Made by a program: the position numbers and the translations under genes. DNA of 64,000 nucleotides from Fimbriimonadales bacterium (lineage in GTDB: Bacteria > Armatimonadota > Fimbriimonadia > Fimbriimonadales > ATM1): the NCBI GenBank assembly GCA_035559795.1, contig DATMAR010000003.1, forward strand, positions 248,001-312,000. The letters are read 5' to 3'. The notes beneath the pieces are model-generated. The model did no database searches and had not been told where the DNA came from. It saw only the letters and a list, made by a program, of their open reading frames with translations. The first letter of the stretch is position 1, and each line of letters opens with the position of its first letter. Positions 9,134-19,342 of this stretch are shown piece by piece.

Positions 9134-11548
9134 ATGACCGAATTTCCAGAACCATCATGGCTCGGAATGTTCGCTGGTGTCTTAGGGCGTACGTTCGTTT
9201 TTCTTGCGATGGCCGCGTATTTCCTGAGCGCATTCACTTGGGTCGTCGGAGGCAAAAAAGACTCGAATCGAATCGGAGTAGCGCTCTTTTGGTTGGGAAT
9301 GGGTTTCGTTGTTGCGACTTTTGCGATTCATGTCACCCTTTTGCTAACGAGACAATATCAGTACTTTTATGTTTTCACCAATACGCAAAACGATATGCCA
9401 TTCGCCTATCGTTTGAGCGCCGCATGGGCTGCGCAAGAAGGAAGTTTTCTTTTATGGACACTCACGAGTGCACTTTTCACCGCGATTGCAGCAAAAGCGA
9501 CAGGGAAATATCGAAAAGGTTATACGATAGCCGCGAGCGTTGTGCTTATCGTTATGTTAGGGATATTGGCATATGAATCTCCTTTTAAATTAATCCCTTT
9601 AGAAAAAGAGTTGCTTGCTGAATTGCCGAAGGGGCAAACGATGGTGATGCCCGTTGACGGCATGGGATTGAATCCAGTTTTGCAAAATTATTGGATGGTC
9701 ATTCATCCCTGGGTGATTTTTTTGGGATTCGGAAGTTTATTGGTTTTATTCGCCTGGTCTGTCTCCGCACTGTTTTCTCGAGATTTCAAATCGTGGATTC
9801 CTACAATTCGTCCTTGGGCGATTTTTTCTATGTTAAGCACGGGAATCGGATTGACGATGGGGGGGCTTTGGGCATACGAAACTTTAGGATGGGGGGGATT
9901 CTGGGCGTGGGACCCGGTGGAAAACGTCAGCCTCGTTCCTTTTCTCGGCGCAACCGCCTTTGTACATAGTCTCTATGTTCAAACACGACGCGCAGTTTGG
10001 GCTCGATGGAACCTACTTTTCGGAGCATTGCCCTTCTTTTGGTTCGTTTATGGAACGTATCTAACGCGGAGCGGTGCGCTCACCAACGTAAGCGTACATA
10101 GTTTTGCGAAAATGGACGAAAAGGCGCATGTCGTTTTATTGACATTTGTAATTGCTCTGTCCTCATACTTACTCTTTCACGCTTTTCGCGCTTTCACGAA
10201 ACCGATTCCGGAAACCGAAAACTCCACAGGCGATAGAGGAATAGGATTCGCTATCGGGATTGCGATGCTGTATGGCGTTGCACTGATGGCGGCAATCGGA
10301 ATGTCCGTGCCATTTTTCGCCGCGCTTTTCGGGCAAACGAAAGAGGTCGTCAAGGAAAGCGTTTATAACAAAATTGTCGTTTATCCTTTCATTCCTGCAA
10401 TGATTGCAATGGCAATCGTTCCATTTTTAGGCTGGAAAAAAACGAAAGCGAAACGCTGGCAGACTCTTTCGAACCTATTCTTTCTCACCACGCTCCTTTT
10501 CGGCGGTGTGGTTTTCGCTTTAGTTTTTTCCGGTCTCACCATGGACGGCACGAAGAAAATGCCCGTCGCATCTCTAATGCTTTTCTTTGCGCTAATTTGG
10601 ATTTGCATGTTTAGTTTGGTTGCAAACGGGGCACGTGCGTGGGAGCGAATCTGGAATCGTGCAGGGAGAATCGGTCCATTCCTCACGCATATGGGAGTTG
10701 CGCTTTTGCTTTTAGGTCTGATCGTTTCACGCGCATTCGAAAAGACCGCTGAAGGTGCTGTAGCAAATTCGAGTCCATTACAGTTGATTGCAGGACCTGC
10801 GAAATATTTGGCAGTATTAGAAAAACAACCTACTGTTCGAGAATTATTAACTCGCGAAAATAGACTTCGAATGAGTTTGATCGATCTTGTAAAGACGAAC
10901 CGTAAAATCACTTTCGAACCCATTGTGTATTTCATCTTGCCCATGAACCGTGATGAGCAACCGCAGGCTGTGATAAGACCATATATACATCGCGATTGGT
11001 TTTATGATTTGTATTTGACGGTCGGTGGGCCTCAAGCAGGCTATGCCACGAATATCGAATTAAAACCGGGGGAAAAGAAAGTTCTCGATGATTTCACGCT
11101 GGAATATCTCGAAAAAACACGATCCGGGCAGCCGGGACAACCGGGAACCCGGTTCGGTGTGAGAGTTCGGGTGACATATCGAGGAAACACCGTACTTGCC
11201 CATCCGGAAATCGAGATAGGTGAGGAAGGTCGAATGATTCGACACCAATCTCCCGTTTCTGACGAACTTTTGCTCTCTCTGGACGCCCTTCGTGCAGAAG
11301 ACCACACCGCAGTGCTTTCTTTGAATTATCCAGAGCCCTACTATCCGGTGGAGTTTTTCTTCAAGCCGCTCACGATATTGGTTTGGTTAGGAGCAGGTAT
11401 CATGACGCTCGGTGGGTTTTTGGCAATCGGAAGAAGCCGATATGAACTCCGCAAGGCATCGGAAAGCGAAGATGCGATTCATCAAACTTTTGAAATCGAA
11501 GATTCATCACGCGAGAGTGACGTACTCCAATCCGGAATACGTCGGTAG
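9134..11548 (+). CDS. ccmF: Cytochrome c haem lyase subunit CcmF
   Basis: The 804-residue multi-helix protein carries the haem-handling WWD signature as WGGFWAWDPVENVSLVPF near residue 250, plus the conserved AAWAAQEGSFLLW segment near residue 95. CcmF receives haem from CcmE and, with CcmH, attaches it to apocytochromes in the periplasm, matching the cytochrome genes just upstream. ccmA, B, C, G and H are not in the window. Its last 77 nt overlap panD in another frame. Two G7 runs lie within it at 9859 and 9891. Confidence 0.95.
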   Translation: MTEFPEPSWLGMFAGVLGRTFVFLAMAAYFLSAFTWVVGGKKDSNRIGVALFWLGMGFVVATFAIHVTLLLTRQYQYFYVFTNTQNDMPFAYRLSAAWAAQEGSFLLWTLTSALFTAIAAKATGKYRKGYTIAASVVLIVMLGILAYESPFKLIPLEKELLAELPKGQTMVMPVDGMGLNPVLQNYWMVIHPWVIFLGFGSLLVLFAWSVSALFSRDFKSWIPTIRPWAIFSMLSTGIGLTMGGLWAYETLGWGGFWAWDPVENVSLVPFLGATAFVHSLYVQTRRAVWARWNLLFGALPFFWFVYGTYLTRSGALTNVSVHSFAKMDEKAHVVLLTFVIALSSYLLFHAFRAFTKPIPETENSTGDRGIGFAIGIAMLYGVALMAAIGMSVPFFAALFGQTKEVVKESVYNKIVVYPFIPAMIAMAIVPFLGWKKTKAKRWQTLSNLFFLTTLLFGGVVFALVFSGLTMDGTKKMPVASLMLFFALIWICMFSLVANGARAWERIWNRAGRIGPFLTHMGVALLLLGLIVSRAFEKTAEGAVANSSPLQLIAGPAKYLAVLEKQPTVRELLTRENRLRMSLIDLVKTNRKITFEPIVYFILPMNRDEQPQAVIRPYIHRDWFYDLYLTVGGPQAGYATNIELKPGEKKVLDDFTLEYLEKTRSGQPGQPGTRFGVRVRVTYRGNTVLAHPEIEIGEEGRMIRHQSPVSDELLLSLDALRAEDHTAVLSLNYPEPYYPVEFFFKPLTILVWLGAGIMTLGGFLAIGRSRYELRKASESEDAIHQTFEIEDSSRESDVLQSGIRR

Positions 11549-11831
11549 TCTGGAATTGGACGGCGAACTCATGCGTCGCGTCGGTTTGCGCGAAGGAGAA
11601 TACGTCGCAGTCTGGAACGTAGAAAGCGGAGATCGTTTCGAGACCTACGTCTTCGCGGGTGGCAAAGGAGTCGTGGGTGTAAATGGTGCGGCAGCGCATC
11701 GAGCGAAAGTCGGTGACAGGCTCATCATCGCTGCGTTCACATGGACGGACGAAGAAATCATTCCCCAAGTGGTTTTGTTAGGAGAGAAGAACGAGATTCT
11801 CAAAGACCTGACACCTACTCCACATGGATGA
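11472..11831 (+). CDS. panD: Aspartate 1-decarboxylase
   Basis: Starting at ATG 11472 gives MRFIKLLKSKIHHARVT, matching the usual PanD N-terminus; the frame is open further upstream, but that part has no family match. The self-cleavage site that yields the pyruvoyl cofactor is Gly25-Ser26 in EYVGSLELDG, and the RFETYVFAG and VNGAAAHRAKVGDRLII segments are typical. The enzyme makes beta-alanine for pantothenate. At 119 residues the length is normal. It overlaps ccmF by 77 nt and pyrE by 8 nt. Confidence 0.93.
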   Translation: MRFIKLLKSKIHHARVTYSNPEYVGSLELDGELMRRVGLREGEYVAVWNVESGDRFETYVFAGGKGVVGVNGAAAHRAKVGDRLIIAAFTWTDEEIIPQVVLLGEKNEILKDLTPTPHG

Positions 11832-12390
11832 CCTTCTCTCGATTTTAGAAGAGACGGGAGCGATTCTCAAAGGTCATTTCATTCTTTCTTCTGGACGCCA
11901 TAGCGATACGTATTTCGAAAAATTTCGTCTTTTAGAGCGCCCGGAAATCGTAGAGAAACTTTGCTGTGAAATCGCCTCTTTTTTTCAAGAATCCGGAACG
12001 AGCGTCGTTGCAGGACCTACAACGGGGGGGATTATCATTGCTTACGAAGTTGCAAAGCAAATGAAATCTCGCGCGGTCTACATCGAAAGAGAGGGGGGGC
12101 AGAGAGTTTTAAGGCGAGGTTTCTCGCTTTCCCCGGAAGATAGGATTTTAGTAGTAGATGACGTGTTGACGACGGGCAAAAGCATTTTCGAAGTCCTCGA
12201 GTGTTTGAAAGGTTCGGGCGCAAAAGTTTCTGGAGTAGCGGTTTTGGTGGATCGAAGCGAAGAGAAAGTAGATTTCGGAGTCCCGTTCTATTCCGTAATC
12301 AGAGTAGAGGCAAGAAGCTGGGCTCCGGACGAGGTTCCCGATTGGCTCGCGAAGATTCCGGTGGAAGAACCGGGCTCGAGACGTTTATAG
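11824..12390 (+). CDS. pyrE: Orotate phosphoribosyltransferase
   Basis: The 188 residues contain the PRPP-binding loop ILVVDDVLTTGKS near residue 115, the FILSSGRHSDTYFEKF substrate segment near residue 19, and the VAGPTTGGIIIAYEVA segment. The enzyme joins orotate to PRPP in UMP synthesis. It overlaps panD by 8 nt, so translation is probably coupled. G7 runs are present at about 12020 and 12091. Confidence 0.95.
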   Translation: MDDLLSILEETGAILKGHFILSSGRHSDTYFEKFRLLERPEIVEKLCCEIASFFQESGTSVVAGPTTGGIIIAYEVAKQMKSRAVYIEREGGQRVLRRGFSLSPEDRILVVDDVLTTGKSIFEVLECLKGSGAKVSGVAVLVDRSEEKVDFGVPFYSVIRVEARSWAPDEVPDWLAKIPVEEPGSRRL

Positions 12391-12447
12391 AGAGACATCC
12401 CTCGTGGTAGTGTTAAAAAGATAAGAACTAACGCGTGCTGAACCTGA

Positions 12448-12533
12448 GCCGAAGTGGCGGAACGGTAGACGCGGCGGTCTCAAAAACCGTTGAGGGCAAC
12501 CTCATGAGGGTTCGATTCCCTCCTTCGGCACCA
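12448..12533 (+). tRNA. tRNA-Leu, anticodon CAA
   Basis: A 7-bp acceptor stem (GCCGAAG with CTTCGGC), an anticodon loop CTCAAAA reading CAA, a variable arm of class II length, a T-loop GTTCGATTC and an encoded 3' CCA are all visible. It reads UUG codons. Confidence 0.96.
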
Positions 12534-12624
12534 CTCATCGTCTTTCCTTCAACGTGGTCGTGGCGTCTCCTGAAACGAATCGCCAAGACGAAAGCACGGG
12601 AATGTAGGTTATGCCGGGTTTTAT

Positions 12625-13086
12625 ATGGTTAGGAAATATCCGAAAGCGAAGTGGGAAGAATGGGAAGTAGAATTTTTTCCCGCTCCCTTTCGCCCCCCCA
12701 CACCGGCGAGTTATGTGCTCGTTTTTTTATGGAAGGGAGACAAAACCCTGCTCAGTTACATTCCCGAGCGAGGATGGTGTATTCCGGGGGGGAAAGTCAA
12801 GACGAATGAAGATTCTCGCGATGCTGCAATTCGTGAAGCCTACGAAGAGACCGGAGCGAAGATAGCAGACATACAATTCATGGGCTCTTACAAACTTTCG
12901 AAAAACGGGGAGGTTCGATGGGCAGACGTCTACACTTCCAAAATTACGGAACTCGACGAAATCCCTGAAGGTAGCGAAGCGACGAATCGAGGCTTTTATT
13001 CGCTGGAAGAAATCCCGCATGTGTATTTTGCATGGAATCCCCTTTTCGAAATTCTTTTTCTTGAATCTTTCGAAAAATTAAAGTAA
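12625..13086 (+). CDS. Nudix hydrolase
   Basis: The 153 residues include a complete Nudix box at about residues 56-79 (G, five residues, ED...REAYEETGA), which binds metal and cleaves nucleoside-diphosphate-linked substrates. WCIPGGKV just before it is typical. The C-terminal FYSLEEIPHVYF segment also fits the family. The substrate cannot be told from sequence. It lies 91 bp after the tRNA gene and converges on a very small minus-strand gene. Confidence 0.92.
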   Translation: MVRKYPKAKWEEWEVEFFPAPFRPPTPASYVLVFLWKGDKTLLSYIPERGWCIPGGKVKTNEDSRDAAIREAYEETGAKIADIQFMGSYKLSKNGEVRWADVYTSKITELDEIPEGSEATNRGFYSLEEIPHVYFAWNPLFEILFLESFEKLK

Positions 13087-13087
13087 T

Positions 13088-13110
13088 GAGCCGGCAATTA
13101 ATACCGGCTC
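13088..13110. terminator. Hairpin between convergent genes
   Basis: GAGCCGG pairs with CCGGCTC around a 9-nt AT-rich loop. It immediately follows the Nudix stop and lies downstream of the small minus-strand gene. Neither side has a strong U-tract. Confidence 0.5.
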
Positions 13111-13136
13111 TGGAGGAGACACAGGCGGCACCGACC

Positions 13137-13232
13137 TCACCAGATGTCCGCTAGGGCGTCTCTTAGCAAGTTATAGGCTCCGAAAATCGCTGCCCCGGCA
13201 ACTGCGAGTGCTACGATGGAAAAAAGTGTCAT
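13137..13232 (-). CDS. Very small membrane protein, 31 residues
   Basis: GAGGAGGAACCCGAGTT precedes an ATG at 13232. The frame encodes a single predicted helix (begins MTLFSIVALAVAGAA) ending in a charged amphipathic tail (RDALADIW). The strong ribosome site, one clean helix and a following hairpin support a real gene in an otherwise empty 370-bp gap. I do not recognise a family; single-helix proteins of this size are often subunits or regulators of larger membrane complexes. Confidence 0.55.
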   Translation of the reverse strand: MTLFSIVALAVAGAAIFGAYNLLRDALADIW

Positions 13233-13433
13233 AACTCGGGTTCCTCCTCTGCGTTGCTCAAGAAATTCATTCCGCAATCGAAGGAAAACCTGAGAACAAA
13301 AAGCCCGAAGAATTACGCGTTAAGAACGAAAACGAGCAGGTTTACGGTCGGTGGTTTTACGGTCATCCAATAGGAAAGCTTCTTCTTGCATGTGCAAAAA
13401 GAAAATCCTCGCATGAACATAGCCTCTCTTTGA

Positions 13434-15104
<1,671 letters not shown>

Positions 15105-15278
15105 GGTTTTAGAACTTATTCCGCTTCGTCTCACGCCTTACGACGCTCCTACAGAAGAAATCGCGTCTTACGGCGCTCCTACATTAAGCGTTCGGGAACA
15201 CGAATACGTCGTCTCAAGTTTCTCAATTCTCTCAATTTTCTCAATTCTCGCAATTCTCTCAATTCGTCTCAATACTTC
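15105..15278. repeat. GCGCC repeats and a 9-bp tandem repeat
   Basis: Two family-B repeat copies lie at about 15125-15183. They are followed by eight copies of a TCTCAATTC nonamer at 15212-15285, with 1-nt slips between the last copies. The array runs into the 3' end of the minus-strand gene that ends at 15279. Confidence 0.8.
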
Positions 15279-16790
15279 TCAATTCCTCTGCAAAACCGTT
15301 TTCAGTCTCCAAATCTCTAATCCGCTCGGAAAAGCGTCGTTCCCTCGAAACTTCATTTCTTTTTCGTAAAGCGATTCGAAGCGAGAATCGGAATCGGGGT
15401 CTAAAGGATGTTTTTCCCCACGAATTAAAACTTTGTCGGCAACATCGGGATTTTTCAGCCAAGCCGTTGCGTCGTTTCGAGCGATGTTTTCGACTTGCGA
15501 AAGGGTTGCCACACCGCTGAAATCGAAAATCTTCACTTCGGGGGCGAAAAACCCTACCATTCCGATTTCCATCGTGCCCAATGCGTTTTTAGGTGGATGC
15601 ATTCGAATATATTGTGCCGCTTCACGATATGCATCGAGACGAAAATCCTTTGCCGGAGCGCGCAGAAAAACAATCGCTAAAACGCCGAATAACACGGAAA
15701 TAGCCGCAACGAATCGTGGTTCTAACGCAAACGGAAACAAAAATTCTGCACCTTTTACGGAAAGAAGAAGCATTACCATCGCATAGGGAACGAAATACCA
15801 ATGATAATCCGGAATCCCTAAGAAAGAATAAAAAGCGAAATGCAGTATTGCGAATAATGTTAGTATCATTAATGCAATTGCTCGGCTTTTACTCGTATGC
15901 TCTTCTTTGTCTTTCCGAGTTATTCTCGAGAACAAGATAGCCCTTTTGATTAAAAGCGTCAATCCGATGCAAGCAAGAATAAAAAGAACAATCGCGAGCC
16001 ATATTTGTCCGAAGAAAACCTCTACTATCCATTTCGGGGCACGCAAATAATATGGCGCGGACCAATATATCGTCCCCCCCTGCGCCATCTTCGATACGAG
16101 TGTCGTGGGGATCGTCGTTCCATAATAAAATCCGGAAAAGACGAGCCAAGGACCCAACACTAAGACTAAAGGGACGACGAAGCGAAAAAGCAAGGTCTTT
16201 CTTTCCGATACTGGAGAATAGAAAAAAATATAAACCACCACTAACATCCAAAAAAGTATCGCATCATGACGCATGAGCACAGCGAACGCCGACAACCATG
16301 CAGAGAGCGTGAATTTATTAAGAGCAAAAGCCAAAGCACTCCAAATCAAAAGCGCCATAAGCGGAACGGTTTCGATCCCTGCAGTAAAATGCACAATCGG
16401 GCTCGATATCGCAATCAGCCCCCCCATAAGAGCGAAAGGGACCCTCTTCGAATCTTCCTCGGTGAGGAGCAACATTCCAATCGCAAATAAGGGCATACTC
16501 ACCATGAAAAGAATCGCCGCGGAATTCAAACAAGCGCTTTCGATAGGCATTCCGAAAAGGGAGAGCGTCTTCGCCAAGAAAAACGTCAGCAAAAGATTGA
16601 GAGGCGATGTGCACGGCTGAACTCCTGTTTCGCCCGGGTTGAAACGAAGCCCTTCCCCTTCTAAAGCGTGCCGAAGCACCCGTAACAGAATAAAGGCATC
16701 GTCGCTAAGGGCGTTCCTCCCTTGGATTCCTGCATATATCCCGCTCACCCCCAGAACGAGAATAGGCAGGACGACGTAGACGAGCCTCAC
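15279..16790 (-). CDS. Membrane protein of GT-C glycosyltransferase type
   Basis: The 503 residues hold about ten membrane helices, an early loop with the acidic pair SDDAFILLR near residue 30, and a periplasmic C-terminal domain of about 110 residues. This is the layout of polyprenyl-phosphate-sugar-dependent GT-C enzymes (the PMT and arabinosyltransferase-like group). The donor and acceptor are unknown. The start is GTG 16790, with a TAAAAT 9 nt upstream and no ribosome site, suggesting a leaderless message. The stop codon lies inside the 9-bp tandem repeat. Confidence 0.7.
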   Translation of the reverse strand: MRLVYVVLPILVLGVSGIYAGIQGRNALSDDAFILLRVLRHALEGEGLRFNPGETGVQPCTSPLNLLLTFFLAKTLSLFGMPIESACLNSAAILFMVSMPLFAIGMLLLTEEDSKRVPFALMGGLIAISSPIVHFTAGIETVPLMALLIWSALAFALNKFTLSAWLSAFAVLMRHDAILFWMLVVVYIFFYSPVSERKTLLFRFVVPLVLVLGPWLVFSGFYYGTTIPTTLVSKMAQGGTIYWSAPYYLRAPKWIVEVFFGQIWLAIVLFILACIGLTLLIKRAILFSRITRKDKEEHTSKSRAIALMILTLFAILHFAFYSFLGIPDYHWYFVPYAMVMLLLSVKGAEFLFPFALEPRFVAAISVLFGVLAIVFLRAPAKDFRLDAYREAAQYIRMHPPKNALGTMEIGMVGFFAPEVKIFDFSGVATLSQVENIARNDATAWLKNPDVADKVLIRGEKHPLDPDSDSRFESLYEKEMKFRGNDAFPSGLEIWRLKTVLQRN

Positions 16791-16799
16791 TTTCTGCGG

Positions 16800-16805
16800 A
16801 TTTTA
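16800..16805 (-). promoter_or_regulatory. -10 element 9 nt before the GT-C gene
   Basis: TAAAAT on the minus strand lies 9 nt before GTG 16790, with no Shine-Dalgarno between them. Confidence 0.35.
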
Positions 16806-17056
16806 CGCCTTTCCAAAAAAGTTGTAGGGAAAATAAAAGAATTTAGAAACGCTAAATACTTGTAAAAGCGTCTATCTTTTATCAGGATAAATATGACAAA
16901 AATCAGACAAGAAAAAGCCTGGTCAAAGGATAAAAAGTAGAAATCCCTCGGGTACTTTGGGAACTTATACCAGGTTGGGAGGCGTCAAAAAGATTAGAGA
17001 AAATAAAAAAACGTTTTAATACAACTCCCTCCAAGTAGCCCCTCTCCTCCCAAGCG

Positions 17057-17097
17057 GAGGCCCCGGTAAACCCCCTCCATCCGGGGCCTCTTTCTTT
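17057..17097 (+). terminator. Strong intrinsic terminator, plus strand
   Basis: GAGGCCCCGG pairs with CCGGGGCCTC around a 14-nt loop and is followed by TTTCTTT. No plus-strand gene precedes it: the 318-bp gap 16791-17108 contains only a 15-codon frame at 16893. It may end an unannotated short RNA. On the minus strand it follows the CoA-transferase gene but has no U-tract there. Confidence 0.65.
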
Positions 17098-17108
17098 AAA
17101 TTGGCTTT

Positions 17109-17765
17109 CTAATCTATTTGCATGGGTTTCAGGTCTTCGCTGACATCGAAGGGGGCGGTAAAGGCTCTTAGTTCCTCGATTGTGGTGTCGGGATGGATTT
17201 CTTTGAGAACGAGCCCTCCTCCTTTTTTGAAATCGAAGACCCCTTTTTCCGTAATGGTGCGATGGACTACCCCTTTGCCGGTCAACGGTAGGCGACATTC
17301 TGGGAGAATTTTGGGAGAGCCGTCTTTTGCCGTGTGGGTCATGATTACCACTACCCTTCTCGCCCCTGCTACCAAATCCATTGCTCCTCCCATCCCTTTG
17401 ACCATTTTCCCCGGGATCATGTAGTTCGCCAGGTCCCCATTTACGGAGACCTCGAGCCCACCAAGAATCGTGAGATCTATATGCCCTCCTCGAATCATGG
17501 CGAAACTTTCGGCACTGCTGAAAAAGCAAGCGCCCGGAACTATAGTTACCGTTTGTTTACCCGCGTTGATTAAATCCGGGTCCACTTCATCTCTTTTTGG
17601 AAAAGGTCCTAAGCCCAAAAGGCCGTTTTCTGATTGGAAAATGATGTCCATGCCTTCAGGGATGTAATTCGCTACGAGGGTCGGCATCCCTATGCCTAAG
17701 TTCACATACATCCCATTTTTGAGTTCCTTCGCCGCTCTGCGAACGATGATTTCTCTTGGGTCCAT
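17109..17765 (-). CDS. scoB: 3-oxoacid CoA-transferase subunit B
   Basis: The 218 residues match the B subunit of succinyl-CoA:3-ketoacid or acetoacetate CoA-transferases: [19 protein letters not shown], then SENGLLG with the catalytic Glu near residue 46, then the [11 protein letters not shown] segment. The enzyme moves CoA between acyl groups as a complex with an A subunit. scoA normally sits directly upstream, but here the upstream neighbour is a divergent prenyltransferase gene, so the A subunit must be encoded elsewhere or the gene is an orphan. Confidence 0.92.
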   Translation of the reverse strand: MDPREIIVRRAAKELKNGMYVNLGIGMPTLVANYIPEGMDIIFQSENGLLGLGPFPKRDEVDPDLINAGKQTVTIVPGACFFSSAESFAMIRGGHIDLTILGGLEVSVNGDLANYMIPGKMVKGMGGAMDLVAGARRVVVIMTHTAKDGSPKILPECRLPLTGKGVVHRTITEKGVFDFKKGGGLVLKEIHPDTTIEELRAFTAPFDVSEDLKPMQID

Positions 17766-17818
17766 AGTGCAAAGGGGAGATTACCCGAATCATAGGATAA
17801 TCTAACAGAATCGTGGTC

Positions 17819-18721
17819 ATGCAAGGGGAAGCTGGAACGAGCCGAAATCCCGTCTCCGTGGTGAAAACCTATCTCGAAATGATCAAGGTAGAGCACTCGA
17901 TATTCGCTCTACCGTTCGCAATGATGGGGATGATGTATGCGGCGAATGGGTTTCCAGGATGGAGGATTTTCTTTTGGATTCTCGTCGCGATGATAAGCGC
18001 GCGCACAGCGGCTATGACATTCAACCGAATTGCGGACTGGAAATACGATGCATTGAATCCACGAACGGCATCGCGAGCGATTCCATCCGGAACACTAAAA
18101 TTACATCATGCATGGTCGTTTTTTATCGTCGCGTGTTTCGTATTTTTCGCAGCAGCAGCGTCCTTGAACCGCCTTACCTTGATTCTTTCCCCGATTGCGC
18201 TTTTCGTTTTACTTTTCTATTCTTACACCAAACGATTCACATGGCTTTCTCATTTTTTCGTCGGTCTTTCTTTGGGATTAGCGCCTGCCGCCGCTTGGAT
18301 TGCAGTGAAAGGTTCATTCGAATGGACTCCTGTGTTTTGGATTTTAGGAGTCACATTTTGGACTGGGGGATTCGACATTTTATATTCGCTACAAGACGAA
18401 GAATTCGACAGAAAGCACGGGTTACAGAGCATAACGGCGCGTTTCGGAAGAGTCGCGGCGATACGTACGAGCCGGGTCGTTCACGCTCTCTCCGTGATTT
18501 TTTTTATCTTAGGGGGGGCTACGGTAGGAGCGGGTTTACCTTATTATTGCGGGGTGCTTTTCGCTGCGGGAGTTTTACTTTACGAACAGTCTCTCGTTTC
18601 GCCGGAAGATCTGAGCAAGTTGGATATCGCATTCTTCACACTCAATGGCTATGTGGCAATCGGGATGTTCTTTTTCGCACTTTTGGACGTGGGCGGGATA
18701 GGAACTTCCTTGCTTAAATAA
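17819..18721 (+). CDS. UbiA-family prenyltransferase (4-hydroxybenzoate or MqnP type)
   Basis: The product has about 300 residues and eight to nine helices. The two aspartate-rich prenyl-diphosphate motifs are NRIADWKYD near residue 76 and DILYSLQDEEFD near residue 190. NRxxD...LNPRTASRAIPSG is the form shared by UbiA and the futalosine-pathway MqnP. It attaches a polyprenyl tail in quinone synthesis, which fits the quinone-linked cytochrome genes nearby. ATG 17819 is preferred over GTG 17813. The gene is divergent from scoB. Confidence 0.88.
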   Translation: MQGEAGTSRNPVSVVKTYLEMIKVEHSIFALPFAMMGMMYAANGFPGWRIFFWILVAMISARTAAMTFNRIADWKYDALNPRTASRAIPSGTLKLHHAWSFFIVACFVFFAAAASLNRLTLILSPIALFVLLFYSYTKRFTWLSHFFVGLSLGLAPAAAWIAVKGSFEWTPVFWILGVTFWTGGFDILYSLQDEEFDRKHGLQSITARFGRVAAIRTSRVVHALSVIFFILGGATVGAGLPYYCGVLFAAGVLLYEQSLVSPEDLSKLDIAFFTLNGYVAIGMFFFALLDVGGIGTSLLK

Positions 18722-18722
18722 G

Positions 18723-19301
18723 TTACGACTTTCTCATCGAAACGATGATGTCGTTTTTCTTTATTTTATCCACCACATCCATTCCTTTCACTACGCGACC
18801 GAATGCGCAATAATTTCCATCGAGCCGAAACGCATCCTTGCGAAGAATAAACATTTGAGAATCTCCGCCTACTTTCAAACCCGTGCTGGCGAGCCCGAGA
18901 GTACCGCGAGAGAATCGAATCCCCGTATCCTCGAAAGGAACATTTTTACCCGACCCCCCCGTTCCAATGGGATGTTTTGCTTTCGCAGGATTGCGCGAAC
19001 CCGGATCGCCCCACTGCACCACCCAATCTTCTACACGATGAAACCTCTGACCGTCGTAGAATTTCTTATCGATCAAAGAGAGAATATGAGCCGTTGTTTT
19101 AGGAGCCTTCGAAGGATAAAGTTCGAGAACTACGGTTCCTCTATTCTTGATTTTCATCGTCACCTTGATATTTTTCGATACCGGTTTTTTCGGAACTACT
19201 TTAGGCTCGAGCGTTTGTACACTCCGTTGCTTCGGCACGCCGAAAGCGAAAATCGAAAATAAAAGCACGATTCCCGACAAAACGTAAACGGCTTTTCTCA
19301 T
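18723..19301 (-). CDS. Exported cyclophilin-type peptidyl-prolyl isomerase
   Basis: A signal peptide (MRKAVYVLSGIVLLFSIFAFG) and a short linker precede a cyclophilin domain from about residue 48. It has GTVVLELYPSKAPKT, FYDGQRFHRV (active-site FHRV), GGDSQMFI and YCAFGRVVKGMDVVDKI. It speeds proline isomerisation during folding of exported proteins. A TATAAT lies 8 nt before the ATG with no ribosome site, a leaderless arrangement. It converges on the prenyltransferase gene 1 bp away. Confidence 0.92.
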   Translation of the reverse strand: MRKAVYVLSGIVLLFSIFAFGVPKQRSVQTLEPKVVPKKPVSKNIKVTMKIKNRGTVVLELYPSKAPKTTAHILSLIDKKFYDGQRFHRVEDWVVQWGDPGSRNPAKAKHPIGTGGSGKNVPFEDTGIRFSRGTLGLASTGLKVGGDSQMFILRKDAFRLDGNYCAFGRVVKGMDVVDKIKKNDIIVSMRKS

Positions 19302-19309
19302 ACGAGAGG

Positions 19310-19315
19310 ATTATA
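19310..19315 (-). promoter_or_regulatory. -10 element 8 nt before the cyclophilin gene
   Basis: A perfect TATAAT, preceded by GTG, lies 8 nt upstream of ATG 19301; transcription would start at or beside the start codon. Confidence 0.5.
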
Positions 19316-19342
19316 CACGCTTATGCCATACTGATTTCTGGC

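Noticed and set aside
10381-10944. 187-codon minus-strand frame inside ccmF
   Set aside because: No ribosome site and no recognisable domain; ccmF is well supported.
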